From assembly GCF_004341395.1 (NCBI RefSeq), contig NZ_SLXT01000016.1, positions 1 to 64,000 on the forward strand: a DNA stretch of 64,000 nucleotides, in the 5' to 3' direction. This document shows, in pieces, positions 1 to 8,006 of the stretch. The position numbers and the translations under genes are program-made. Below the pieces are notes generated by a model. That model was not told where the DNA came from. It saw nothing but the letters and a program-made list of their open reading frames with translations, and made no database searches. The DNA comes from Heliophilum fasciatum. Lineage in GTDB: Bacteria; Bacillota; Desulfitobacteriia; Heliobacteriales; Heliobacteriaceae. Numbering within the stretch: the stretch's first letter is position 1; every line of letters begins with the position of its first letter.

Positions 1-8
1 AGCGAAGC

Positions 9-37
9 CAAAATACCTTTAAATGGCACAAAATACC
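9..37. repeat. 9-bp direct repeat near left edge
   Basis: CAAAATACC occurs at 9-17 and again at 29-37, a period of 20 bp (about two helical turns). It lies in the 113 bases beyond the last minus-strand gene, which hold no gene. The same stretch contains TTTTTAGACAGACTC near 80-95, which resembles insertion-sequence ends known from Firmicutes, so this may be the margin of a mobile element lying outside the window. That reading is inference. Confidence 0.3.
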
Positions 38-113
38 ATTGAATACTGAGTTTTATGAATCGACCCTTGGGATGCGGGGGTTTTTAGACAGACTCTAAAT
101 GATTTTAGCTTGC

Positions 114-473
114 TTATGCTTTGCGATTTTTTTCTTCGCTTTGTTTTAGTATTTCCCGATTTTTTTCCATGGCATGTCGGTCAAGTTGATAGACAAAAGC
201 CAGCACTTCAGCAACTACCGGATAAAATTCCTCAGGAATCTCCATGCCGATCTCCAAGGCACTGAGCATCTTCGTCAACGCCGGATCACTGACAACGGGA
301 ACCTCTTCCCTTTCAGCGACCTCTAATATACGACGCGCCACATATCCCTGACCCTTAGCGACAACTTTCGGCGCCCCTTCTTCCTTTTGATCATAACGGA
401 GTGCCACTGCTTCTGTTTTAGCCAGATCTTGACGCAACTTATCATGAACATCCACTTTCGAACGCTGTTGCAT
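114..473 (-). CDS. ylqH: FlhB C-terminal-domain-like protein (YlqH family)
   Basis: A 119-residue soluble protein equivalent to the cytoplasmic tail of the flagellar export switch FlhB, without its membrane part. Residues 22-95 carry the family signature (AVALRYD, GAPKVVAKGQGYVA, EIPEEFYPVVAEVLAFVY). The self-cleaving NPTH motif that precedes AVAL in FlhB reads AKTE here, so autocleavage is not expected. The tail is rich in Lys and Glu. An SD (GGGAGG) precedes the ATG, and the gene starts 12 bases after the FliK-like gene, the same pairing as B. subtilis ylqG-ylqH. A link to flagellar or other type III export is inferred; the true role is unknown. Confidence 0.85.
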   Translation of the reverse strand: MQQRSKVDVHDKLRQDLAKTEAVALRYDQKEEGAPKVVAKGQGYVARRILEVAEREEVPVVSDPALTKMLSALEIGMEIPEEFYPVVAEVLAFVYQLDRHAMEKNREILKQSEEKNRKA

Positions 474-485
474 GGCACTCCCTCC

Positions 486-1763
486 CTAGGCCCGAATATC
501 AATTCCCCTGGCACAAGGCTGGGCGACCGTCTCGGTCAAGCGCGCTTCCACTTCCGGTGCCCGACCAACACGCCAATCGCCTTTTAGGCGAAAACCCAAT
601 TTGTCCAGCTTTTCCTGCAAATCAGACCATGCTGCCCGCCCTGCTCGCGCCGTCACTTCATCATTGACAGTGACCCGAGCCCACACTTCTTGCCGCTGCA
701 AAGTCAATTCAACAGTGACCACGCCAAGAGAAGCTGTATCTAAAATCAAGGCTACTCGCAACGGTCCCTCTTCCCGTTGATCCCGAGGCCGACGATATAC
801 GCGCAGTTGACCTTGACCATTCTCACCATCGGGCCGTTGATAAAGCAACGGAACATAAAGATAATCTTCCATTCTGACGCCCTGCTTATCAAGGGCATTC
901 CAGAGATGACGTCCCGCCAAGCCATCTAAAAGAGTTTGGCCCCGTTCCCATAATTCACCTCCTTTTTGACCGATCTGCCCAAGTTCATCAAGCACCTGTC
1001 CAATCGGTGCACCCAAACGGTCGGCAGCCTTGCCTTCCGCCATATTTTGAATCAGCTTGCTTAAGTCTCCTTCTTGGGGATGGAGCGTTAAGGCCTTAAG
1101 CCCTGCCTTAAGCTCATTGATGGCAGCAGTCAACTCAGGTGATGGTGATTTCACAGTCAGATCGGTTGTCCATCGATCCAATCCGTTCAGTACATTATCA
1201 CCACTTTGCACAAAAGTTTGCAGTAACCGCAACCATTCCGCTTCAACAGGTAGGTCTGATTTGAGCGCTACGGCTGCCAAGAAAGCGGCAGGCAAGTCAC
1301 GTCGGCCCGTACCCTCCAGTCCGGCAGCAATCTGTTCCAGTCGTTCCGGCGTCGGCATCATTCCCACCAGATCAAGGGCACGTAAGGCCATACGATGGCG
1401 TGGGGAATCAGGTACTTGCAACGCTTGCAATCGCGCAGCTTCGCTGGGCGTTGCTTTGGTTTCCAGTAATTCCGGCGCCAACAACCGCGCAGCCACCTGA
1501 CCTTGCCGCTCTCCCTCTACGAGCAAAGCGATCGACTGCCCCGGTACCAGACCATAAGGTGATTGAATCGTAACGGATTTACCGTCTACGTTGACTACAA
1601 AAAGATCGCTGGTCAGCGAACTAAGCACAATGCCCGTAAGCACATTGCCTTGCTCCCAACCCAAGGTCGCACCTTTGCTACCGCCTGGTTGCTGACCCAA
1701 TAGCGGTAGTTGCCCTTGATCAACCCGCACCAGCGGCAGCATACCTGTTTGATTCACTGCCAT
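486..1763 (-). CDS. FliK-like C-terminal domain protein (YlqG position)
   Basis: A 425-residue protein with a variable first three quarters and a C-terminal segment (about 325-400) resembling the flagellar hook-length control domain: LRVALILDTASLGVVTVELTLQ followed by a LGFRLKGDWRVGR-like end. It has no signal peptide or membrane helix. The N-terminal part is rich in Leu, Glu and Gln. It sits between rnhB and the FlhB-like gene with gaps of 15 and 12 bases, so the three are probably co-transcribed. By analogy with FliK and FlhB it may form a substrate-switch pair with the neighbour; this is inference. The ATG has SD GGGAGGG. Confidence 0.7.
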   Translation of the reverse strand: MAVNQTGMLPLVRVDQGQLPLLGQQPGGSKGATLGWEQGNVLTGIVLSSLTSDLFVVNVDGKSVTIQSPYGLVPGQSIALLVEGERQGQVAARLLAPELLETKATPSEAARLQALQVPDSPRHRMALRALDLVGMMPTPERLEQIAAGLEGTGRRDLPAAFLAAVALKSDLPVEAEWLRLLQTFVQSGDNVLNGLDRWTTDLTVKSPSPELTAAINELKAGLKALTLHPQEGDLSKLIQNMAEGKAADRLGAPIGQVLDELGQIGQKGGELWERGQTLLDGLAGRHLWNALDKQGVRMEDYLYVPLLYQRPDGENGQGQLRVYRRPRDQREEGPLRVALILDTASLGVVTVELTLQRQEVWARVTVNDEVTARAGRAAWSDLQEKLDKLGFRLKGDWRVGRAPEVEARLTETVAQPCARGIDIRA

Positions 1764-1778
1764 CGGCGACCCTCCCGT

Positions 1779-2420
1779 CTATCTGTTCACGTGATCGATC
1801 CAGCGGTGGCAAAAACTGCGCCGGTGGATCAACGACAATCCCTGTTTCTCCATGGCTTGAACATGGGCTGCCGTACCATAGCCTTTATGTCGACCTAATT
1901 CGTATCCTGGAAAAAACCGATCATAGGCAGTCATCAATTGATCGCGATAGACCTTGGCCAGAATCGCTGCAGCCGCGACCGGAGCCGCTAATCCATCACC
2001 ACCGATCAGCGTCATTTGGCGTCCATGATACGCCGGCAATTTGGCTCGGCCATCGATAATCACCATCGACGGAGTAATGGACAACCGCGCTAAGGCTCGT
2101 TCCATCGCCAGAAAAGTGGCCGGCACAATACCGATCGCATCGACAACACGGGCCGATACGATGCCAATCCCCCAAGTTAAGGCCTCACTCCGTATCACCT
2201 GGGCTAACGCTTCCCGGCGAGGGGCCGAAAGCTTCTTCGAGTCATCTAAGCCCGCAAGTTGCCACTGCGGTGGCCCAATTACGGCACCGGCTACAACCGG
2301 CCCGGCTAAGGGACCGTGACCTACTTCATCAACACCGGCAATCATCGTCATTCCTTCGGTATGCAAGGAGGATTCTAACTCCGCCCAGTAAGCCTGTAAT
2401 CGCTTTTCGCCTTTACTCAT
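1779..2420 (-). CDS. rnhB: ribonuclease HII
   Basis: Cuts RNA of RNA-DNA hybrids and single ribonucleotides embedded in DNA. The family core is clear: GVDEVGHGPLAGPVV near the N-terminus supplies the first two catalytic acids, VIIDGRAKLP the third, and AKVYRDQLM the fourth. The usual GRG loop after the DE pair reads GHG, an uncommon change in a loop that contacts the ribonucleotide. ATG at 2420 is chosen because GGGAG lies 5 bases upstream; an in-frame TTG at 2447 has no SD. Length is 213 residues, normal for the family. It follows rbgA in the conserved order with pdaA inserted between them. Confidence 0.95.
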   Translation of the reverse strand: MSKGEKRLQAYWAELESSLHTEGMTMIAGVDEVGHGPLAGPVVAGAVIGPPQWQLAGLDDSKKLSAPRREALAQVIRSEALTWGIGIVSARVVDAIGIVPATFLAMERALARLSITPSMVIIDGRAKLPAYHGRQMTLIGGDGLAAPVAAAAILAKVYRDQLMTAYDRFFPGYELGRHKGYGTAAHVQAMEKQGLSLIHRRSFCHRWIDHVNR

Positions 2421-2534
2421 CCTACTCCCGTCCCCTTCTGTCGTCAATCACCATAATCACCGCACAATACCAGCTATAAGGCCATCCCTGCTGCGACAAA
2501 CTAAATCAAACGTTTCAGCAAGGAGGTGCTCTCA

Positions 2535-3413
2535 CTGCGACAAATCATAACATTGCTCATCCTCTTTATCACGACCGTATTTATCGGTGCCAAAGGACTG
2601 GCCCTGTGGCATCCCCCGCAACCGGAAGAAATGTATCCGTTTAATTTCGCTGCCGCTCCGGGACAAGACTCCAAACTGGGTTGGGGTTTTGTTCGCAGCA
2701 AAAACGAAGTCCCTCCCTATGTACCGGAATGGGAAAAAGAATTGCTTCAAGCCTATGATGCGGTCTACATGCTACCCGGCGATGAACGGCGCATCAGTCT
2801 GACCTTTGACATGGGCTATGAAAGAGCCGGAGCAACACCACGTATCCTCGATATTCTCGATCGCCATCAAGTAAAAGCCACTTTTTTTCTCACGGGCCAT
2901 TGGGTCGACACACAGCCTGAATTACTCAATCAAATAGCCCAAAAAGGACACATTATCGGCAATCACACGCGCAACCATCCCGACTTAACCAATATTACAC
3001 CGGATCAACGGGCCGAAGAAATTCTTTCCCTCCATCGTAAAATTGAACAAACAGCCAATTACAGTCCTCGCTACCTCCGTCCGCCCGAGGGCAGATTCAG
3101 CCGCGAAAGCTTAAACGCTTGTCGCAACCTAGGTTATCAAACTGTTTTTTGGAGCATTTCTGCCGTCGACTGGTTGCCAACGGCCAATGCTCAAGAGATT
3201 CACGATACCGTTCTGGGACAACTTCATCCCGGTGCAATCATTCTCTTGCATGGTAACGCGCAAGCCGTCGTCGATCAACTTGAAAGTTTGATCGTCGACA
3301 TTAAAGCACGTAACTATCAATTTGTGCCCCTCAGTGTCATCTCCACACCGGCAGGCCCACCGGCCCCTACTGATACACCGGCCCCTCCGGAATCGCCAGC
3401 AAATCCCCAATAA
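2535..3413 (+). CDS. pdaA: polysaccharide deacetylase, PdaA-type (spore cortex muramic delta-lactam)
   Basis: In the PdaA family this enzyme removes acetyl from N-acetylmuramic acid so that muramic-delta-lactam forms in spore cortex. An N-terminal hydrophobic anchor (IITLLILFITTVFIG) is followed by the deacetylase domain from about residue 75: LTFDMGYE with the catalytic and metal Asp, NHTRNHPDL with the metal His pair, RPPEGRF, and AIILLHG near the end. The region before the domain (WGFVRSKNEVPP) is PdaA-like. The tail is Pro/Ala-rich. SD AGGAGG at 2521-2526 places the start at a CTG at 2535; the in-frame GTG at 2526 overlaps the SD and the next TTG is too far away. It is opposite in strand to its neighbours. 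Confidence 0.85.
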   Translation: MRQIITLLILFITTVFIGAKGLALWHPPQPEEMYPFNFAAAPGQDSKLGWGFVRSKNEVPPYVPEWEKELLQAYDAVYMLPGDERRISLTFDMGYERAGATPRILDILDRHQVKATFFLTGHWVDTQPELLNQIAQKGHIIGNHTRNHPDLTNITPDQRAEEILSLHRKIEQTANYSPRYLRPPEGRFSRESLNACRNLGYQTVFWSISAVDWLPTANAQEIHDTVLGQLHPGAIILLHGNAQAVVDQLESLIVDIKARNYQFVPLSVISTPAGPPAPTDTPAPPESPANPQ

Positions 3414-3417
3414 AAGG

Positions 3418-3446
3418 AAAAGCACCCCTGCCGGGGTGCTTTTTAT
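3418..3446. terminator. bidirectional terminator between pdaA and rbgA
   Basis: The perfect stem AGCACCCC/GGGGTGCT (3421-3428 with 3433-3440) has A-runs on the left and T-runs on the right, so it can end both convergent transcripts. The T-run overlaps the rbgA stop codon. Confidence 0.85.
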
Positions 3447-4339
3447 TCATGATCATCATCCAACGTATGGTGTCCAAGTTTACCGGCACGAAAATCAACG
3501 AGCACTTGCACGGCTGCCTTGTGTTGATCGACCAGATTACCAGGGAGCAAAAAACCGTAGCGTCGCCCTACAATATCAAGCAACTCTGCTTCTTCAACAC
3601 CGCTCATATCGGCACGGTACCGCTCTTGCAGAAGGGCCGGCTTGCGCACCCGCAAGTGAAGTAAAATAAAGCGTGCTACCGCTTGCACATCCACAACGAG
3701 ATCACTGACAGCACCGGTGGCTGCTAATTTTAAAGCCACCAGTGGATCGGTAAACTTGGGCCATAAGATACCAGGCGTATCGAGCAGTTCGAGCTTTTCA
3801 CCAAAACGTACCCATTGCTGCCCACGAGTTACACCGGGGCGATTCGCCGTCACCGTACGTTTGGACCCGGCCAGGCGATTGATCAACGAGGACTTACCAA
3901 CGTTGGGAATCCCCAAAATCATCACCCGCAACGGCCTCGGGCGCATGCCTCGTTGTTGCCAACGCTGCAAAAGCGGCCCCAATGCTTGCTCGACCATGGG
4001 ACCGATCTGCTTCGTCCCTTTACCGGTTGACGCTTCTACAACGAGCGAGCGAAGTCCCGCCTGGCGAAAACGCTCAACAAAACGCCTCGTCGCATCGGGA
4101 TCAGCCAGATCGGCCTTATTCAACAAGATCAGACGGGGTTTCTCACCGATAATCGTATCAATATCAGGATTACGACTGCTGAGCGGAATTCGGGCATCGA
4201 CTAGTTCAATCGCCAGATCCACTTTCGCCAGATCGGCCGTAACTTGACGGCGAGCCCGGGTCATATGCCCTGGATACCATTGAATCGATGTATCGACTGT
4301 TATACCCCTTTGACCACCTGAATCCGATCGATCGGCCAA
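3443..4339 (-). CDS. rbgA: ribosome biogenesis GTPase RbgA (YlqF)
   Basis: A circularly permuted GTPase required for late assembly of the 50S subunit. The motifs appear in permuted order: LLNKADL (G4), then GIPNVGKSSLINRL (G1), GVTRGQQW (G2 region) and LLDTPGILWP (G3), followed by the C-terminal RNA-binding region. WYPGHMTRARR near the N-terminus is the family hallmark. The annotated TTG start at 4339 overlaps lepB by 40 bases and has only a weak SD; homologues start close to the IQWYPGHM segment, where no standard codon is present, so the first 15 or so residues are uncertain. Position between lepB and rnhB matches other Firmicutes. Confidence 0.93.
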   Translation of the reverse strand: MADRSDSGGQRGITVDTSIQWYPGHMTRARRQVTADLAKVDLAIELVDARIPLSSRNPDIDTIIGEKPRLILLNKADLADPDATRRFVERFRQAGLRSLVVEASTGKGTKQIGPMVEQALGPLLQRWQQRGMRPRPLRVMILGIPNVGKSSLINRLAGSKRTVTANRPGVTRGQQWVRFGEKLELLDTPGILWPKFTDPLVALKLAATGAVSDLVVDVQAVARFILLHLRVRKPALLQERYRADMSGVEEAELLDIVGRRYGFLLPGNLVDQHKAAVQVLVDFRAGKLGHHTLDDDHE

Positions 4340-4869
4340 TAGAGAAGCACCGCCTTACCAATTACGTTTTCATCAGGGACAAATCCCCAATAGCGACTGT
4401 CATCAGAAAAATTACGATTGTCGCCCATCACAAAATATTGACCTTCAGGCACCTTAACGGGCCCAAAGTTCTTCATCTGTAATGGTGCCAGGTATGGTTC
4501 CGCCACAACTTCGCCATTACGGATCAATTGATTGTTACGCACTTCCACGGTGTCACCACCGACGCCAATGACCCGTTTGACAAAATCCCGGCTCGGATCG
4601 ACGGGAAATTTAAACACAATAATGTCACTATGGGCAGGAGGATGAAACCAATAATTGATCTTGCTGACGATAATGCGATCCAAGGGACGCAACGTCGGTT
4701 CCATCGAAGCCGATGGAATATAAAACGGTTGAAACAAGAAAAATCGAATGACAAAGGCCAGCACCAGTGCGATCAGGATCGACTCAGCTAACTCACGCCA
4801 TGTAGATTTCGCTGCAGTCTTTTTGGCTGCACCTCTGATTTCTTCCTTTTGACTTTCAAGCGACTCCAC
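4300..4869 (-). CDS. lepB: signal peptidase I
   Basis: Membrane protease that removes Sec and Tat signal peptides. It has one N-terminal membrane helix (ESILIALVLAFVIRFFLF), then PSASMEPTL with the catalytic Ser, DFVKRVIGVGGDTVEV with the general-base Lys, and GDNRNFSDDSRYWGFVP. GTG at 4869 is preferred over the in-frame ATG at 4887 because the SD GGAGGT lies inside the first codons of the longer frame, 6 bases before the GTG. That gives 189 residues, usual for Firmicute SPase I. A terminator separates it from rplS and an extended -10 (TGGTATTAT) lies just upstream, so it probably has its own promoter. Confidence 0.95.
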   Translation of the reverse strand: MESLESQKEEIRGAAKKTAAKSTWRELAESILIALVLAFVIRFFLFQPFYIPSASMEPTLRPLDRIIVSKINYWFHPPAHSDIIVFKFPVDPSRDFVKRVIGVGGDTVEVRNNQLIRNGEVVAEPYLAPLQMKNFGPVKVPEGQYFVMGDNRNFSDDSRYWGFVPDENVIGKAVLLYWPIDRIQVVKGV

Positions 4870-4910
4870 CTGGACACCTCCACGCATCCATATAATACCA
4901 CTCGAAGAAT

Positions 4911-4939
4911 AGACAAAAGGGACTGGCTACCCAGTCCCT
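4911..4939 (-). terminator. terminator downstream of rplS
   Basis: The 9-bp perfect stem AGGGACTGG/CCAGTCCCT (4918-4926 with 4931-4939) is followed on the minus strand by TTTTGTCT. It ends the rplS transcript before lepB. Confidence 0.8.
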
Positions 4940-4947
4940 GCAATTGA

Positions 4948-5292
4948 CTAGCGGCGGTCCTTAATACGAGCAGCTTTGCCCACCAGGTTACGCAGATAGT
5001 ACAATTTTGCGCGACGTACACGACCGCGACGTACAACTTCAATCCGATCAACCCGCGGTGAGTAGAGCGGGAAAATCCGTTCTACGGCTACGCCATAAGA
5101 TACACGGCGCACCATGAATGTTTCGGTCAGTCCACCGCCTTTACGGGCGATAACGACACCTTCAAAGACCTGAATCCGCTCACGCGTACCTTCAACGACT
5201 TTGACGTGAACCTTAACGGTATCACCAGGAGCAAATTTAGGGATTTCTTTACCCATTTGTTCCGCTTCAATTTGACGAATCAAATTATTCAT
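4948..5292 (-). CDS. rplS: 50S ribosomal protein L19
   Basis: Structural protein at the 30S-50S interface. The family features are plain: [55 protein letters not shown] and the basic end [27 protein letters not shown]. Length 114 is standard. SD GGAGGG precedes the ATG by 7 bases. Unlike many species, where it ends the trmD operon, here it has a consensus-like promoter, a leader of about 85 bases and its own terminator, so it can be expressed as a single gene and probably autoregulated. Confidence 0.98.
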   Translation of the reverse strand: MNNLIRQIEAEQMGKEIPKFAPGDTVKVHVKVVEGTRERIQVFEGVVIARKGGGLTETFMVRRVSYGVAVERIFPLYSPRVDRIEVVRRGRVRRAKLYYLRNLVGKAARIKDRR

Positions 5293-5378
5293 TTCTTGTC
5301 CCTCCTTCCAGCCTAGGTGTTCATATCACCCCTTGGTGTAGCGGACCACCCTTGCTCATGGAAGCCATGCTCCCAAAC
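5293..5378 (-). ncRNA. probable L19 (rplS) leader
   Basis: The 5' UTR between the inferred start of transcription and the rplS SD folds into three successive hairpins: GCATGG/CCATG, GGTG/CACC around GTCCGCTA, and GGTG/CACC around ATATGAA. Firmicute rplS genes are known to carry an autoregulatory L19 leader, and position and size fit. Assignment rests on location and fold only. Confidence 0.5.
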
Positions 5379-5384
5379 AAAGGC

Positions 5385-5413
5385 ATTATATCATACGCCA
5401 CAGGATATCGCAA
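5385..5413 (-). promoter_or_regulatory. sigma-A promoter of rplS
   Basis: On the minus strand TTGCGA (5408-5413), a 17-base spacer and TATAAT (5385-5390). Position just after the upstream methyltransferase gene shows rplS can be transcribed independently. Confidence 0.75.
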
Positions 5414-5428
5414 CGATTTTTGGAAATT

Positions 5429-6007
5429 TTATCGTTCAAACCACGCTTCACCGAGCAGACGGTCGAGAATAATCGCAGCTGCACTGCGCACAGAAAGATG
5501 ATTATAATCGCCCCGTCCCCAGATGGGATGCAAGATATGATCAGCCGCCTCCATTAAGGACTTTTCCATCCCGTAACCGGTGCCAAAGAGCAATAGCCAC
5601 GGTTGTTCCCCCGTCGCCAATCGTTGTCGCATCGCATGATAACTGATCGAATTCGGATAAATCCGCGCATCCGTGGTGATCACAGCGGGGGCTTGTCCTT
5701 CAAGGGATTGGATCATCGTCTTCGCTTCTTCTAATGTACTGACCACATGCAACCGTTCCAGCGCCGTTTTACGGTCAGGATTATATTCTGCGCCATAGCC
5801 ATCGGTCCAATACCGTAGAATTTCATGAACTAAGCGTTGCTGCGCTTGATGCGGATGAATCACAAAGTAGCCGGCCAGATCATAGGTCGTAGCCGATCGC
5901 GAGATATCATGAAGATCAAGATTGGTCACCGATGTGGCGATCACTTCCATGTGCTTGTTGTATACGGGATGATGTACCAGCCCGATATACAAACGCGCCT
6001 TATTCAT
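5429..6007 (-). CDS. SPOUT-type RNA methyltransferase (Methyltrn_RNA_4 family)
   Basis: A 192-residue predicted SAM-dependent RNA methyltransferase of the knotted SPOUT fold, a family that sits beside trmD in many Clostridia. Visible family features are the N-terminal [36 protein letters not shown], and the C-terminal knot region [12 protein letters not shown] with [19 protein letters not shown]. It overlaps the 3' end of trmD by 8 bases, so it is translationally coupled to it. The modified RNA and position are not known. Confidence 0.85.
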   Translation of the reverse strand: MNKARLYIGLVHHPVYNKHMEVIATSVTNLDLHDISRSATTYDLAGYFVIHPHQAQQRLVHEILRYWTDGYGAEYNPDRKTALERLHVVSTLEEAKTMIQSLEGQAPAVITTDARIYPNSISYHAMRQRLATGEQPWLLLFGTGYGMEKSLMEAADHILHPIWGRGDYNHLSVRSAAAIILDRLLGEAWFER

Positions 6008-6851
6008 TGGTTCCTTTTCCCTCCTTTCGCCTTTTGCGCGTACGCGGCGCCGGTGCTGCCGTCAACGCCAGGGCCTGCCATTCACGCTCCAGTTGCTCGG
6101 CATCCATGCCCCCTGCTTGCAGACCCGCACGCAGCAATTCGCCATCTTGGAAGCTCAAGCAGCGGCCCTGGAGCAAATCCGGTCGGTTCTTATAGGTACG
6201 CACCAGCGATTGCTGCCGCCGCCAGTTGTTGATCCGCCCATGATGACCGCTGAGTAAGACATCGGGGACAGTCATTCCTTCAAATTCAGCGGGACGTGTA
6301 TACTGAGGGTATTCCAGCAGTTGATCACTAAAGGATTCTTCTACTGATGAAGCTTCGTGACCTAATACGCCCGGTAACAGACGGGCTACCGCATCGATAA
6401 CTACCAGCGCCGCTAACTCACCACCGGTAAGCACATAATCACCAATCGACAATTCCTCATCGACCCAAGTTTGCCGCACACGGTCATCGATACCTTCATA
6501 ATGACCACAAAGCAAAACAAGCCGTTTCTTACCGGCCAGTTCAGCCGCTTTGGCCTGTGAAAAAACTTGTCCTTGCGGCGTCAACAGCACAATATGAGCA
6601 TCGTCATGGTCCTTTTCGTTTAGGCCAAGTCCCTCACGTAAAGTTGCAAAAAAAGGCTGCGCATTCATCACCATACCGGCACCACCGCCAAAAGGCGTAT
6701 CGTCAACACGCCTGTGCTTATCATCAGTATAGTCACGCACATCATGAGTAGCGATCGTTACCAGTCCTGCAGTTCGGGCGCGGCCGATAATGCTCGTCGA
6801 TAACGGTCCTTCGATCATTGCCGGAAAAATCGTCAACACATCAAAGCGCAT
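6000..6851 (-). CDS. trmD: tRNA (guanine37-N1)-methyltransferase
   Basis: Methylates G37 next to the anticodon and so prevents +1 frameshifting. It begins [10 protein letters not shown], and contains [13 protein letters not shown], the knot sequence [31 protein letters not shown] and [15 protein letters not shown]. At 283 residues it is slightly long because of a basic C-terminal extension ending in KRRKEGKG. It lies 3 bases after rimM, the usual rimM-trmD pair, and overlaps the SPOUT gene. Confidence 0.97.
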   Translation of the reverse strand: MRFDVLTIFPAMIEGPLSTSIIGRARTAGLVTIATHDVRDYTDDKHRRVDDTPFGGGAGMVMNAQPFFATLREGLGLNEKDHDDAHIVLLTPQGQVFSQAKAAELAGKKRLVLLCGHYEGIDDRVRQTWVDEELSIGDYVLTGGELAALVVIDAVARLLPGVLGHEASSVEESFSDQLLEYPQYTRPAEFEGMTVPDVLLSGHHGRINNWRRQQSLVRTYKNRPDLLQGRCLSFQDGELLRAGLQAGGMDAEQLEREWQALALTAAPAPRTRKRRKEGKGTNE

Positions 6852-6854
6852 AGA

Positions 6855-7367
6855 CTACTCTAATCCTTCCGGCAAACGCACCGTCATCTGCCCCTGGTTC
6901 AGATCGACCTTGAGCACAACCGACTTAAGGGCGGGAATCAGTCGCTCTCCCCCGGCATGGCGGATCACATAGACATCATTCGCCCCTGTTGCCAAGACTT
7001 GCGTCAGCGTACCCAACAGTTGTCCTTCCTCGGTGACAACCTGCAATCCCTCAAGCTGAAAGTGGTAGTAACAATCATCGGCCAGCGGCGGAACTTCTGA
7101 CACCGGAATCGTTAGATAGATATCTTTCAACTTCTCCGCCAAGGCAATCGCCCGCACTTCCGCAAAAGTAACGATTACCGTTCGCTTATGCGCAAAAGCC
7201 GAAGTGATGGTCAGTTCCGTTGGTAACCCCGGCACTGGCGGTTCTAAAAACACCCGCCCGATCTGCGCCAAGCGCAAAGGATCATCGGTCAACGGCCAAA
7301 CGCGCACTTGACCTTGAAGCCCATGGGTGTTGATAATCTGCCCTACACGAACCTGCCTCTGTTCCAC
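6855..7367 (-). CDS. rimM: 16S rRNA processing protein RimM
   Basis: Binds S19 and assists maturation of the 30S head. The N-terminal RimM domain shows VGQIINTHGLQGQVRVWPLTDDP, and the C-terminal PRC-barrel shows YYHFQLEGLQVVTEEGQLLGTL and NDVYVIRHAGGERLIPAL. Length 170 is typical. It is separated from khpA by a terminator-like hairpin, so its level may be reduced relative to S16. Confidence 0.96.
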   Translation of the reverse strand: MEQRQVRVGQIINTHGLQGQVRVWPLTDDPLRLAQIGRVFLEPPVPGLPTELTITSAFAHKRTVIVTFAEVRAIALAEKLKDIYLTIPVSEVPPLADDCYYHFQLEGLQVVTEEGQLLGTLTQVLATGANDVYVIRHAGGERLIPALKSVVLKVDLNQGQMTVRLPEGLE

Positions 7368-7383
7368 CGCATATCCTCCTCAT

Positions 7384-7409
7384 AAAAAAAAGAGGGCGAT
7401 TGCCCTCTT
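7384..7409 (-). terminator. intra-operon terminator between khpA and rimM
   Basis: The stem AAGAGGGC/GCCCTCTT (7390-7397 with 7402-7409), loop of four, is followed on the minus strand by eight T. It stands within an otherwise continuous operon and may lower read-through into rimM-trmD. Confidence 0.75.
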
Positions 7410-7437
7410 ATCGATGCTGCTCTTGTCGCAACGCAAC

Positions 7438-7665
7438 TTACACAATCTCTACTGTCACTCGTCGTCCGTCTTTTGTGCTTGCTGCTTTGACCATTGTGCG
7501 AATCGCTTTGGCAATTTTGCCTTGCTTACCGATCACCTTGCCCATATCTTCCGGCGCGACTTTCAGTTCTAACACAACGTCTTTTTCTGTTTCCTTCTGT
7601 GAAACCTGCACGGCTTCTGGCCGGTCCACAAGAGCCTTGGCCAGAAACTCCACCAATTCTTTCAT
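7438..7665 (-). CDS. khpA: KH-domain RNA-binding protein KhpA (YlqC)
   Basis: A 75-residue single-KH protein. The domain shows VAPEDMGKVIGKQGKIAKAIRTMVKAA with the GxxG loop (GKQG) that grips RNA. KhpA pairs with KhpB in other Firmicutes to affect cell division and sRNA function. It lies directly after rpsP, the conserved rpsP-khpA order. The SD precedes an ATG at 7665. Confidence 0.95.
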   Translation of the reverse strand: MKELVEFLAKALVDRPEAVQVSQKETEKDVVLELKVAPEDMGKVIGKQGKIAKAIRTMVKAASTKDGRRVTVEIV

Positions 7666-7679
7666 GTGGACACCCCCGA

Positions 7680-7967
7680 TCAGGCTTCAGCGGACTTTTG
7701 TCCTGCTTTTTGGTCCGCCCATTTTTGCAGGATACCCGCTTTGTTTAACAATGCTTTCACCGTGTCTGAAGGAGTTGCACCGTTGGAAAGCCAACGGAGT
7801 GCTTTTTCTTCGTTGATTTCGATGATCGCCGGGTCTTTGACAGGATTGTAAGTACCAATCTCTTCAATAAAGCGACCGTCACGAGGTGCGCGGGCATCCG
7901 CAACAACAACGCGGTAGAAGGGCGCTTTTTTCATACCCATACGTTTAAGACGAATACGTGTAGCCAA
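7680..7967 (-). CDS. rpsP: 30S ribosomal protein S16
   Basis: A small primary-assembly protein of the 30S body. It reads [41 protein letters not shown] in pieces typical of S16. TTG at 7967 is the start, because AAGGAGGTG lies 6 bases upstream; the ATG at 7985 would place the SD inside the coding region, and S16 proteins begin (M)ATRIRL or similar. Length 95 is normal. Confidence 0.97.
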   Translation of the reverse strand: MATRIRLKRMGMKKAPFYRVVVADARAPRDGRFIEEIGTYNPVKDPAIIEINEEKALRWLSNGATPSDTVKALLNKAGILQKWADQKAGQKSAEA

Positions 7968-8006
7968 GAATATCACCTCCTTCAAAGAATCATCAGTAGT
8001 TATCGA

